Assembly (NCBI GenBank): GCA_900767835.1
Contig: CAAGAO010000007.1
Coordinates: 1-21,066 of the forward strand
Direction: 5' to 3'
Length of the DNA stretch: 21,066 bases
Source: Clostridia bacterium
GTDB lineage: Bacteria; Bacillota; Clostridia; Christensenellales; UBA1242
Position numbers and translations under genes: made by a program. Position 1 is the stretch's first letter. Every line of letters begins with the position of its first letter. The notes under the pieces are model-generated. The model saw nothing but the letters and a program-made list of their open reading frames with translations. It did not search any database and was not told where the DNA came from. Below are positions 1 to 6,360 of the stretch, in pieces.

Positions 1-14
1 AAAGCCATCGAGTA

Positions 15-560
15 TTACCCCCCCCGTGGACCAAATGTTTGAATTAACTTTATAAGTAATGGTATAGGTTTTTGGCAACTATGAATTAAATCTTGAACCT
101 TTGCATATTGTAAAACATCACTAATGGCTGTTTCTGGGGGTTTAGGGTTGCCTTTCATACATAAATACATTGGTTCATATTGTGGTCTTGTGTAATAACC
201 AAGCCCAAAATTGTTTTTAACCCATATTGGCATAGACTTAATATTAAAGCCTGCTGTTGATAACGCCTTATTAAAAGCCGGAATTGTTGACCAACCCATA
301 AAAGTAATTAAAAAACTGTCTTTTTTAAGAACTCTATAACATTGCTTGAAATAGTTGTTTAGCAAATTATCAAAATCTTCATCACTTAAATTATCATTTG
401 CTATCACCTCAAACTTTTCCTTTCTATGTTGTGAACTAAAATTTATATTGTAAGGTGGGTCTGTAAGAACAAAATCAATACACTCATTTGGTAGGCTTTC
501 CAATGCTTTGATGCAATCTTCATTGTAGATATTGTTTATTTCATAATTGCCCAATTTCAT
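15..560 (-). CDS. DNA adenine/cytosine-N4 methyltransferase, frameshifted at a G8 tract and cut by the window edge
   Basis: The 181 residues carry the catalytic motif TDPPYNINF near residue 33 and a typical amino-methyltransferase body (QYEPMYLCMKG, then SCQKPIPLLIKLIQTF). In this class the catalytic motif comes before the SAM-binding motif I, which should follow LIQTF. Here the frame stops just after a coding-strand run of 8 G (complement of C at 18-25). With 9 G or 6 G the frame would continue as VILDGF, which matches the expected start of motif I (DxFxGSGT), and run off the window. The reading frame as given would lack SAM binding and be inactive. The gene overlaps the preceding DUF1492-like gene by 20 bp and is the last visible gene of the leftward phage operon. 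It may protect phage DNA or mark it epigenetically. The family is clear; specificity is not. Confidence 0.85.
   Translation of the reverse strand: MKLGNYEINNIYNEDCIKALESLPNECIDFVLTDPPYNINFSSQHRKEKFEVIANDNLSDEDFDNLLNNYFKQCYRVLKKDSFLITFMGWSTIPAFNKALSTAGFNIKSMPIWVKNNFGLGYYTRPQYEPMYLCMKGNPKPPETAISDVLQYAKVQDLIHSCQKPIPLLIKLIQTFGPRGG
18..25 (-). repeat. Homopolymeric G8 tract (C8 on +) inside the methyltransferase gene
   Basis: Eight consecutive C on the plus strand read as G8 in the coding strand, in an otherwise AT-rich gene. The tract falls exactly where the conserved frame is lost. Such tracts are known slippage sites behind phase-variable methyltransferases. A sequencing or assembly length error is the main alternative. 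Confidence 0.8.
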
Positions 561-975
561 TTAAGTCACCTGCATTTTTGATAATGGTAACGCCCTCATC
601 ATAAAATTGCCTTACCCTACTCACGCTATAATTAACTACCCTAGAAATTTTACGCCAACCTTGGCTCATGAAAATTTTGTGTTCCATAATATCTCTTGTG
701 GTGTAGTTAGGAATTAGGTCGATGTATTTTGTTATTTCATTTCTTAAAGCATCAAGTTTTCTTTCCAATTCCAACTGTTCTTGTTCTAACTCATCAAGTT
801 TTACAATAAAGTTTTCAATCGGTGAACCATGAAAACCCGGGGCTTTGGGCATACCATCATAGGCACCGGTTTTAGGAAAACCACCCAACTCCCTTAATTC
901 TTGTTGCTTTAACACCAATCTTCTTATTTTTGCTTTGGTGTCATTATACTGCTTTACTAATTGTTCAAATAACAT
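541..975 (-). CDS. Phage sigma-like transcriptional regulator, DUF1492 type
   Basis: This 144-residue protein has a helical coiled N-terminal half (residues 1-85, rich in Leu, Glu and Lys) and a C-terminal helix-turn-helix. The C-terminal part reads YTTRDIMEHKIFMSQGWRKI followed by SRVVNYSVSRVRQFYDEG. That is the sigma-region-4-like pattern of DUF1492/RinA/ArpU phage proteins, which usually sit just upstream of packaging genes and switch on late transcription. A strong AGGAGG precedes the ATG, and the gene follows the DUF6291 gene by 8 bp. Its position next to the methyltransferase at the end of the early region fits a late-gene regulator. The family is assigned from the motif pattern; the DNA target is unknown. 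Confidence 0.7.
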   Translation of the reverse strand: MLFEQLVKQYNDTKAKIRRLVLKQQELRELGGFPKTGAYDGMPKAPGFHGSPIENFIVKLDELEQEQLELERKLDALRNEITKYIDLIPNYTTRDIMEHKIFMSQGWRKISRVVNYSVSRVRQFYDEGVTIIKNAGDLNEIGQL

Positions 976-983
976 AACCCCTC

Positions 984-1745
984 CTAAATACCTTTCATTT
1001 TATTGTAGAACACACTAACTGTGTAGTTAAAAACATTTGCAATTTGTGAATTGCTGTCAACAATTCCAAAACAATCAAATATTAAGTTGATAACATCTTC
1101 GTCATCTCGTCTAAATATATCAATAAACTCCCACATAACTTTTTCAGTTGGCATCTTAACCCCATTTATGGTTAATTCTTTTGTGTAACTCATTTTTTCA
1201 AACAGGTCATGTAATCTAGTAATATACCTGCTATCATCCCCAAACAAATCACTGTGTTTTTCTTCATAATTCTTGTAAACATCATCAAGTTTTTCATTTA
1301 AGATTTCTAATGCTTCAATCGAACTAACCAACCTACCATCGTTAGATGGTTTGTTAGAATTTATATCTAAATCTTCATCTAAATCCATATCCATATCTAT
1401 ATCAAGGTTGTTTTTTGCTTGTTGCTCGCTTGTTTTTTGGTTGTTTCTAGGTTGTTTTTTGGTTGTTTTTTGGTTGTTTCTAGGTTGTTTTTGTGCGTTA
1501 CTATTTCCTTTTGGAGCACCACCTTTCTTGCCATTTTCAACACTAGCATCATATCTTGAAAGTGCAGCATCTATTGTTGGCTTAATTAGTTTGAAACACA
1601 TTCTGCATGCTGGAGTTAGGTTGCAAGGTTCTTTTTTGGCAATAGCATAATCAATAATTGCTTTATAAATAAGTCCCTGCTCGTCTTCTGGCAATTCACT
1701 AATAGCATCATAATATGAACTATAAAATATAAAACTATTTCTCAC
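984..1745 (-). CDS. DUF6291-domain phage protein (GTG start)
   Basis: The 253-residue protein starts NSFIFYSSYYDAISELPEDE and continues through LIYKAIIDYA to ENGKKGGAPKGNSNA near residue 80. This is the DUF6291 pattern seen in the replication regions of Firmicutes phages. Residues about 85-115 are a low-complexity linker of repeated KQPRNNQKT units, followed by an Asp-rich stretch (DIDMDMDLDEDLD). The C-terminal 110 residues are helical and not recognised. The start is GTG at 1743-1745 with GGAGG at 1752-1756, six bases upstream. Its role is probably in phage DNA replication, perhaps helicase or primase loading, but that is inference from position only. Confidence 0.7.
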   Translation of the reverse strand: MRNSFIFYSSYYDAISELPEDEQGLIYKAIIDYAIAKKEPCNLTPACRMCFKLIKPTIDAALSRYDASVENGKKGGAPKGNSNAQKQPRNNQKTTKKQPRNNQKTSEQQAKNNLDIDMDMDLDEDLDINSNKPSNDGRLVSSIEALEILNEKLDDVYKNYEEKHSDLFGDDSRYITRLHDLFEKMSYTKELTINGVKMPTEKVMWEFIDIFRRDDEDVINLIFDCFGIVDSNSQIANVFNYTVSVFYNKMKGI

Positions 1746-1827
1746 CTTTCACCTCCAATGTGTTTTGAATTTGGACTGCCTTTGGGGAACAACCCCAAAG
1801 GCTTTGCCAAATAATAAATGCTTTCAT
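1735..1827 (-). CDS. Possible 30-codon ORF overlapping the DUF6291 start
   Basis: An ATG at 1825-1827 is preceded by AAAGGAG at good spacing and opens a 30-codon frame (MKAFIIWQSLWGCSPKAVQI...). It runs through a strong hairpin and ends by overlapping the GTG start of the DUF6291 gene in another frame. It may be a real micro-protein, or a leader ORF that couples translation between recT and the DUF6291 gene. No family is recognised and coding cannot be shown from one sequence. Confidence 0.3.
   Translation of the reverse strand: MKAFIIWQSLWGCSPKAVQIQNTLEVKGEK
1778..1802. other. 10-bp perfect hairpin between recT and the DUF6291 gene
   Basis: GCCTTTGGGG and CCCCAAAGGC face each other across a 5-base loop. 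No T-run follows on the minus strand, so it is not a standard terminator. It may protect or process the operon mRNA, or modulate translation of the next gene. Confidence 0.6.
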
Positions 1828-1839
1828 AAAATTGCTCCT

Positions 1840-2814
1840 TTACACTACATCAAAAGGGTCATCATTATCACTTATTGTTGTAGTTGTTTTTTGTTCTTTT
1901 GGTTGTTCAATTTCAACATTAGATTCTTGTTTTGTAGCAATTTCATTTACTTGTTCAAATTCATTGTTTTCAACAAAATCTGGTGTTAAATCTTCGCCAA
2001 TAATTGCATCATCCGCCTCAAATGCTTTTTGCATTTCAATGCTCATGATACCCCACTTACTAATAAGTTGTCTTAATAGCGTTTTGTGTGCCATGCCATC
2101 AAAATCCTTATACCAAAAACTGCTAAATTTCCACATATCTTTTTCTGGCACTTGACCTTGTTCTAATTGTGCTAAACTATTAGCATCAAAAGCGGCACTG
2201 TATTTATCGGCATGTGCTAGCATTTTCTTTTTTGACCAATAGATTGATTTTCTAAATCCATTAGTATATTCAAACATTGCATAATAGCCAATTGTCGGTG
2301 TGTTTTCTCTAACCTCATCATCTTCAATTAACTTAACTTGCAATTCTTCATCAAGTGGGTTGTAACTTACAAGTTCACCCTCTTTAATTGAGATAACATT
2401 TATTTTTCTATAATAGCCACTCCTAATTGCCAATTGAATATAGCCTTTATATCCAAGCACAAAAGTTGCAACCATTGTTTCTGGTTCTATTAAATTGCCA
2501 CCTTTATCAAACTTTGCCTTTTTCTTAAATGGGACCATATAGTATTGTCCTAATTGTGGGCTAGGTGACAATCTTAAACTTTCACCCAATAATGCAGCAC
2601 TTAATATTGTTGGGTGGCTACATTCACTTAATGTCGGATTAGTGCTAACCGCACTAATAATTGATGTGATAAACCTTTGCCCATTTTCACCACCTACAAT
2701 ATTGTTAATTTGCTTTTTGATGGCATCTTGACCAATAAACATACTAAATGTTTGTTTTTTAGCCTGTTGTGAAAGGCTTTTTTGATTTGTTGTTGCTAAA
2801 CTACTTACTGCCAT
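1840..2814 (-). CDS. recT: RecT family single-strand annealing protein
   Basis: RecT anneals complementary single strands during phage recombination and replication, working with a 5'-3' exonuclease. The 324-residue protein has the family core: an LGESLRLSPSPQLGQYYMVP stretch near residue 75, then PFKKKAKFDKGG, ATFVLGYKGYIQLAIRSG, and DFDGMAHKTLLRQLISKWG later. It ends in an acidic tail, as in many single-strand binding proteins. The start is the ATG at 2812-2814 because AAAGGAGG lies nine bases upstream; an in-frame ATG 21 bases further up lies in the ribosome binding site itself. It overlaps the preceding 99-codon gene by 14 bp. The partner exonuclease is the YqaJ protein at 4856-5515. Confidence 0.93.
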   Translation of the reverse strand: MAVSSLATTNQKSLSQQAKKQTFSMFIGQDAIKKQINNIVGGENGQRFITSIISAVSTNPTLSECSHPTILSAALLGESLRLSPSPQLGQYYMVPFKKKAKFDKGGNLIEPETMVATFVLGYKGYIQLAIRSGYYRKINVISIKEGELVSYNPLDEELQVKLIEDDEVRENTPTIGYYAMFEYTNGFRKSIYWSKKKMLAHADKYSAAFDANSLAQLEQGQVPEKDMWKFSSFWYKDFDGMAHKTLLRQLISKWGIMSIEMQKAFEADDAIIGEDLTPDFVENNEFEQVNEIATKQESNVEIEQPKEQKTTTTISDNDDPFDVV

Positions 2815-3100
2815 GTTTATTGCCCTCCTTTGCAAATTTCTTTTTTAGGTCTTCATTCATGTAGTTATGGAATATTTCATCTAACTCTGTTGTATATACT
2901 GCACAAGCACCTATAAAGGCTTGAAATTCATGTTTATTAAAGGATTTTTCACCTTTTGCAATAATTTTTTGTCCTTTAATTTTTAAGTGTTCCAAGGTGT
3001 GCATAAATGATAATAATTCCGGGCTTTTCACCTCTTTTTTGCTTTCCTTGGCAAGCCTTTGAGTAATTGTTCTTAATAAATCTAACATTAAATTATCCAT
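2801..3100 (-). CDS. Small helical phage protein of unknown function
   Basis: This 99-residue, Lys-rich and largely helical protein starts MDNLMLDLLRTITQRL. It has no signal peptide and no recognisable domain. AGGAGG precedes the ATG, and the 3' end overlaps recT by 14 bp, so the two are probably translationally coupled. Lying between the DUF1351 gene and recT, it most likely helps in recombination or replication, but I do not recognise a family. Confidence 0.7.
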   Translation of the reverse strand: MDNLMLDLLRTITQRLAKESKKEVKSPELLSFMHTLEHLKIKGQKIIAKGEKSFNKHEFQAFIGACAVYTTELDEIFHNYMNEDLKKKFAKEGNKHGSK

Positions 3101-3108
3101 ACACCCTC

Positions 3109-3315
3109 CTACTTGTTCCTTGCTACATATTCTTGTGTGTTTGATGTAACAATTTCCAATTCGCTTTGTTTTCTCATGAGTTTGTCAAGTTTGTTTTCAT
3201 ATTTTTTGTTGATGGTATCAACTTTTAAGTCTTTCTCACGTTGTGTTTTGGCTATCAAATCAGCCACCTTTTGTTTTTGGTTTAATAATTTGTTATAATC
3301 TTTACATGCTAACAT
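3109..3315 (-). CDS. Small coiled-coil phage protein
   Basis: The 68 residues (MLACKDYNKLLNQKQKVADL...) are almost entirely charged heptads, predicting one long coiled coil, with no signal or membrane segment. A ribosome binding site precedes the start, and the gene sits 13 bp after the DUF1351 gene and 8 bp before the next, clearly within the operon. The function is unknown; a structural adaptor or a partner of the DUF1351 protein is possible. Confidence 0.65.
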   Translation of the reverse strand: MLACKDYNKLLNQKQKVADLIAKTQREKDLKVDTINKKYENKLDKLMRKQSELEIVTSNTQEYVARNK

Positions 3316-3328
3316 TTTCTAAATCCTC

Positions 3329-4141
3329 CTATATATTGTTAGTTGGCACCTTGCCATATTTGATTTTTTGATTATCTAAAAATTCTTTAAGTAATTTAAT
3401 TTGTGTTTTTGTTGCAAAAACCCTAAAATCAACAGTTAAAACATCCTCTTGTGGTGTTTCTACTATTGGAGTTGCTTTTGCTTGTTCTTGGGCTTGTTTT
3501 TGGCTTAATTCTGCAAGCCTTTTTTCATTTTCCTCAAGCCTTGTTTTTTCATTTAATGTAGCAGCAAGGTCAAAGGTCCTTAAATAATAATCTTTAAGGT
3601 GTGTTTCTTGCTTAAAATTAAGCGATGTGATAACTGCTAAATCTTGATTAACCTTGGCTACAAAGTTTATTATATCTTCTTTAACTTTCTTCATTGAATA
3701 TGTAGCGTTTAGCCATTGCTCACTAAATACATTATCAATGTTAATTAGGTTAGCCAAATCACCAATGGCTTGTCCCCAAAACTCAATGATTTCATTTCTT
3801 TTGGCTTGTTTTTTTTGTTCTTCAAAACCTTTAACTTGTAAATCAATTGTTTTGGCTGTTTCATCAATTAAGGCTGTTATTTCCTTAACTTGTTGTTCAA
3901 ACTTATCATAAGGTTGGTTGTAATATTTTTTTATTCTTTTTCTTTCATTATCAACCGCATCTTTTAGTTTGTTAAGATTTGCCCTATCTGCCTTGGCATT
4001 AGGTATATCTTCCTCTGTGTAAATGTTGTTTTTGTATTTTTCCAATTGTGGTTTTAATTGACTAATTATTTCTTCATTATTAAAACCAATAAGTTTTGGT
4101 GTTAAATCTTCAATTGGAGTTGTAAGTATTAGTTCCATCAT
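3329..4141 (-). CDS. DUF1351 domain phage protein
   Basis: The 270-residue protein matches the DUF1351 pattern: an N-terminal MELILTTPIEDLTPKLIGFN, then a long charged helical region with ANLNKLKDAVDNERKRIKKY and KGFEEQKKQAKRNEIIEFW. Most of it is predicted helical or coiled coil. DUF1351 genes usually lie beside recT and exonuclease genes in Firmicutes phages, as here, so a part in recombination or replication is likely though undefined. The first of two adjacent ATGs (4139-4141) is chosen because it lies closer (11 bases) to AAGGAGG. The C-terminal 40 residues (after ETPQEDVLTVDFRVFATK) look like a small separate domain. Confidence 0.8.
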   Translation of the reverse strand: MMELILTTPIEDLTPKLIGFNNEEIISQLKPQLEKYKNNIYTEEDIPNAKADRANLNKLKDAVDNERKRIKKYYNQPYDKFEQQVKEITALIDETAKTIDLQVKGFEEQKKQAKRNEIIEFWGQAIGDLANLINIDNVFSEQWLNATYSMKKVKEDIINFVAKVNQDLAVITSLNFKQETHLKDYYLRTFDLAATLNEKTRLEENEKRLAELSQKQAQEQAKATPIVETPQEDVLTVDFRVFATKTQIKLLKEFLDNQKIKYGKVPTNNI

Positions 4142-4177
4142 TTGCTAATTTTCCTCCTTAATGCAAATTTTTAATTA

Positions 4178-4195
4178 CAAATGCTTTCGCATTTG
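4178..4195 (-). other. DGR-type hairpin: 7-bp stem with GAAA loop after the variable gene
   Basis: On the coding (minus) strand this reads CAAATGC-GAAA-GCATTTG, starting 10 bases after the stop of the DUF6273 gene. Target genes of diversity-generating retroelements carry a hairpin of 7-10 bp with a GRNA tetraloop shortly downstream of the variable region, which this matches. No U-run follows, so it is not a usual terminator. Confidence 0.6.
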
Positions 4196-4205
4196 AGATT
4201 TGAGA

Positions 4206-4847
4206 TTATAAACAGAAAGCAAGGCGCACATAGTTCGTGGTGCTCGCACTGCTGCTAGAGACATACCCAGAGCTGTAGACATAGCAGAAATGAGTGTCGC
4301 TGCCCGAGCAAGGGGAACGCAACCAATACCACTTTCCACAACCAACTTTTTCTGGGTCTTTCTTAAACAATTCATATTGCTTACCCTCACCTTTCATTGA
4401 GTAGTCAATGGTTCCATTTGCCTCAATTTCACTTAATAAAAACAAGTTGTTAAGTGTTGTTTTTATCTTCTGTTTATCACCACCAATGCTTGTTTTCTTT
4501 TTTACTAAAACAATTGCATCTTGTAATTCTTTTGGTAAAAGCCTAAAAAATCTAGGCATTAGAACATTGTTCATATAACTATCATTCCAACCACCAATAT
4601 TTGACCATTCTTTATTCATTTGAAATTCGCCATCAATTGGAAAATCAAAAACCAAGGTCGCATTTGATTTTGTTCCATCTTCTTTAACATCATGATTAAA
4701 GCCACAAATGGAAACATTTACTTTCTCCCCGGTGTATAGTTCTATGGTTTTATTCCCACCTAGACCAAATTTTTCTTTTGCTTGCCCATTTTTACAAATT
4801 TTTATAAACTCTTGTAAAGGCATATCATTAAAGTTTTTATATTCCAT
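4206..4847 (-). CDS. DUF6273 C-type-lectin-like protein with a candidate DGR variable C-terminus
   Basis: The 213 residues follow the DUF6273 layout: an opening with WSNIGGWNDSYMNNVLMPRF, then LPKELQDAIVLVKKK, LFLLSEIEANG, and a final WYWLRSP block. No signal peptide is present. The last 40 codons (residues 173-212) differ sharply in composition from the rest: a hand count gives about 53% GC, and the exposed loop residues are Ser, Tyr, Cys, Thr, Asp, His and Gly, nearly all encoded by codons ending in C or T. This is what adenine-directed mutagenesis of AAC/AAT codons produces. A GAAA hairpin follows. The gene sits 8 bp after the exonuclease gene, an unusual place for a receptor-binding protein. 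No reverse transcriptase or template repeat is in the window, so the retroelement, if real, must lie elsewhere. Ordinary DUF6273 divergence is the alternative. Confidence 0.75.
   Translation of the reverse strand: MEYKNFNDMPLQEFIKICKNGQAKEKFGLGGNKTIELYTGEKVNVSICGFNHDVKEDGTKSNATLVFDFPIDGEFQMNKEWSNIGGWNDSYMNNVLMPRFFRLLPKELQDAIVLVKKKTSIGGDKQKIKTTLNNLFLLSEIEANGTIDYSMKGEGKQYELFKKDPEKVGCGKWYWLRSPCSGSDTHFCYVYSSGYVSSSSASTTNYVRLAFCL
4209..4331 (-). other. Candidate DGR variable region (VR)
   Basis: This stretch covers codons 173-213. Conserved framework residues (WYWLRSP, FC, V, G, V, A, then VRLAFC) alternate with positions encoded by NNC or NNT codons (TGC, GGC, AGC, GAC, ACT, CAT, TAT, TAC, TCT, AGT). 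The 3' end, TATGTGCGCCTTGCTTTCTG, is the part expected to be invariant. The GC content is far above that of the flanking gene. Confidence 0.55.
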
Positions 4848-4855
4848 ATTTCCTC

Positions 4856-5515
4856 CTAAATATTTGGTAGCAACCTATTTGGTCGCACCCCTTTTTGAAC
4901 ATACTTGTCCCAAAAGGCAATTTCTTGGTTTGTTAGCCATTCAATATCCTCTTGGCATTGTTCTCTTGTAAAATAATAATGTTTTGTTTTAAGCACAATT
5001 TTGCCGTCACCAAAATCACTTTTTATTTGTGCTTTCACCCACACAAATTGCAATTCTTTATCAGTTATAAAATATTGCAATACTTGGCAATAGTAGTTTG
5101 TAGGTATTTGGTCGTTCCATTTTTCCTTTTGCATGCTACTTAATAGTTCTGTGGTTTTAATTTCCAAAGCCCCTTTAATTCCTGTTGCTTTATCAACCAA
5201 ATCACAATCTCTTGTGCAAAATAGGAAATTGTAGTCATCATTATAATTAACCCTAAAATTATCATTGTAATTAACTTGGTATTGTGGATAATCTAATGCA
5301 AACAGTTTTACAAGTAATGGTTCCGCATCATGCCCATATTTAACATAATCTCGATTACCTATATCTTCCGGTTGCTTTATACCGGTTTTTTCTTCCCATA
5401 AATCAACATTTGATTTGTAGGGATTGTAACCCACCACAGCACTTGCATCACTGCCACCAATTCCTTTAAGCCTACCATTAAGCCACTTTTCGTGATTTTC
5501 ATATATCACTTGCAT
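4856..5515 (-). CDS. YqaJ/lambda-exonuclease-like 5'-3' exonuclease
   Basis: This 219-residue nuclease belongs to the PD-(D/E)XK group that resects double-strand ends to give RecT a single strand. It shows the YqaJ signature IGGSDASAVVGYNPYKS at residues about 19-35, the YGHDAEPLL motif with a catalytic Glu, a DCDLVD segment, the core ALEIKTTE (Asp/Glu-X-Lys) and YYCQVLQYF with the conserved Gln. The length is usual for the family. The ATG has only a distant GGAGG (17 bases upstream), so initiation may be coupled to upstream translation. Together with recT it forms a Red-like recombination system. Confidence 0.9.
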   Translation of the reverse strand: MQVIYENHEKWLNGRLKGIGGSDASAVVGYNPYKSNVDLWEEKTGIKQPEDIGNRDYVKYGHDAEPLLVKLFALDYPQYQVNYNDNFRVNYNDDYNFLFCTRDCDLVDKATGIKGALEIKTTELLSSMQKEKWNDQIPTNYYCQVLQYFITDKELQFVWVKAQIKSDFGDGKIVLKTKHYYFTREQCQEDIEWLTNQEIAFWDKYVQKGVRPNRLLPNI

Positions 5516-5597
5516 AATGTGTTTGCTACAAGCCTCCTTTTCTTGGTATTTCCTTGCATATTTCTTTGTTTTTGTGCTATACTAATGGTGCAAGGTG

Positions 5598-5702
5598 TTA
5601 CATTAAGTAAGCACATTTCACTTGCGAGTCATTGCTTGGTTTCAGTTGAGGCAATGGCTCTATTTTTTTAATTACATAACACACCTCCTTACATATTTTC
5701 AT
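5598..5702 (-). CDS. Possible 34-codon ORF, perhaps decayed
   Basis: An ATG three bases after the ribbon-helix-helix gene opens a 34-codon frame containing VIKKIEPLPQLKPSND. A strong GGAGG (5684-5688) lies inside it but is followed by an immediate start-stop (ATG TAA), which suggests a small deletion in an older gene. No function is assigned. Bases 5516-5597, up to the exonuclease gene, hold nothing else I can support. Confidence 0.25.
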   Translation of the reverse strand: MKICKEVCYVIKKIEPLPQLKPSNDSQVKCAYLM

Positions 5703-5704
5703 TG

Positions 5705-5875
5705 CTATTTGCCCTCACTTTCAAAGTATTTAAGCAAAGCAATTTTAACGATTGCACTAGCGGTAAGGCTTTTTTCTTTTGCAACATCTTTAAGTCGCTT
5801 GTGCAAAGGCTCTGTTAATTGAACACCTACACAAATACGCTTAATTTTATTGCTTGGTTGTTTATCGTCTTTCAT
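5705..5875 (-). CDS. Ribbon-helix-helix (CopG/Arc-like) DNA-binding protein
   Basis: The 56-residue protein has the layout of a ribbon-helix-helix repressor: a basic start, a beta strand (KRICVGVQLTEPL) and two helices (HKRLKDVAKEKS and TASAIVKIALLKYFES). It would bind DNA as a dimer through the strand. The start at 5873-5875 is chosen because AAAGGAGG lies directly before it; an in-frame ATG further up has no ribosome binding site and would put coding sequence inside a terminator hairpin. It is the first gene of the recombination module and follows two tandem terminator-like hairpins. It probably regulates this module or the neighbouring origin. Confidence 0.75.
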   Translation of the reverse strand: MKDDKQPSNKIKRICVGVQLTEPLHKRLKDVAKEKSLTASAIVKIALLKYFESEGK

Positions 5876-5893
5876 AATTCCTCCTTTTACAAT

Positions 5894-5924
5894 AAAAAAT
5901 AGGCTCACCTAATTGGTGAACCTA
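5894..5924 (-). terminator. Terminator-like hairpin directly before the ribbon-helix-helix gene
   Basis: The stem is 5900-5909 with 5915-5924 (10 bp, one mismatch), loop 5910-5914, followed on the minus strand by a U6 run. It ends 10 bases before the GGAGG of the next gene, so read-through or attenuation would decide expression of the left module. Confidence 0.65.
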
Positions 5925-6360
5925 TAAGCAAATAATTGGGAAATAAAAAATAGGTTCAACTCAATTATTAAACCTATTATAAGACATCAGGCGTGTGCTT
6001 GTCTTGATACGAGTGCGAGCATAAATGCTCGCAGACAAGCACACGCCAGAACACAATTTCACAAGAAAATAGACAAATAGCAACGGTGTCTAAAATGGAG
6101 GTTTGTGCGCAGGCTTTTCACAAAACCTCCATTTTTTTACGACACCGAAATGCTAATCTTTGATTGCTTTTATAATTCAACAAACTATTTTTACTAATGC
6201 ACATATAATTGAACAATAATTCTTTATAAACAATTTAATTTTGTTAAATCATTTTTTGGACTTCTTCATTTTAACACCTCCTTTTATGAGTAGATTGCTC
6301 ATAATAAATTTAGCGTTAAAATTTTTTATTTTTTAGTTATTTTTTATATTTTTTAAATTT
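5925..6360. other. Non-coding region after rep: candidate replication origin and packaging signal
   Basis: This 436-bp gap has no gene but contains large hairpins. One has a perfect 15-bp outer stem (5990-6004 with 6033-6047) and a GC-rich 8-bp inner stem (6015-6022 with 6025-6032). A second has a 7-bp outer stem (CGGTGTC at 6084-6090 with GACACCG at 6141-6147) enclosing a near-perfect stem (6092-6107 with 6119-6135). Filamentous phages keep their nicking origin and packaging hairpin in such a region beside the Rep gene. A six-codon ORF (MKKSKK, 6249-6269) with a strong AGGAGG also lies here; its meaning is unclear. The nick site is not identified. Confidence 0.55.
5945..5978 (-). terminator. 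Second tandem terminator-like hairpin
   Basis: The stem is 5949-5958 with 5969-5978 (10 bp, one mismatch) and a U6 run on the minus strand. Its left arm resembles that of the hairpin at 5894-5924 (shared AAAAAATAGG then TTCA or CTCA), so the two look like duplicates. They would end transcription coming from the Rep gene. Confidence 0.65.

Noticed and set aside
1351..1650. Rightward 99-codon ORF with hydrophobic repeats
   Set aside because: It is the antisense of the Lys/Asn/Gln-rich linker of the DUF6291 gene and has no ribosome binding site.
4175..4390. Leftward 71-codon ORF across the variable region
   Set aside because: It runs in another frame over the GC-rich end of the DUF6273 gene; the frame is open only because that segment is unusual.
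5516..5704. Remnant of a second serine recombinase suggested by KKIEPLPQL
   Set aside because: The resemblance is only a few residues, and the catalytic motif does not follow in any frame.
6092..6135. Nested hairpin as the terminator of the filamentous operon
   Set aside because: The long T-run lies on the plus strand, where no gene precedes it; on the minus strand only four T follow. It is kept as part of the candidate origin region.
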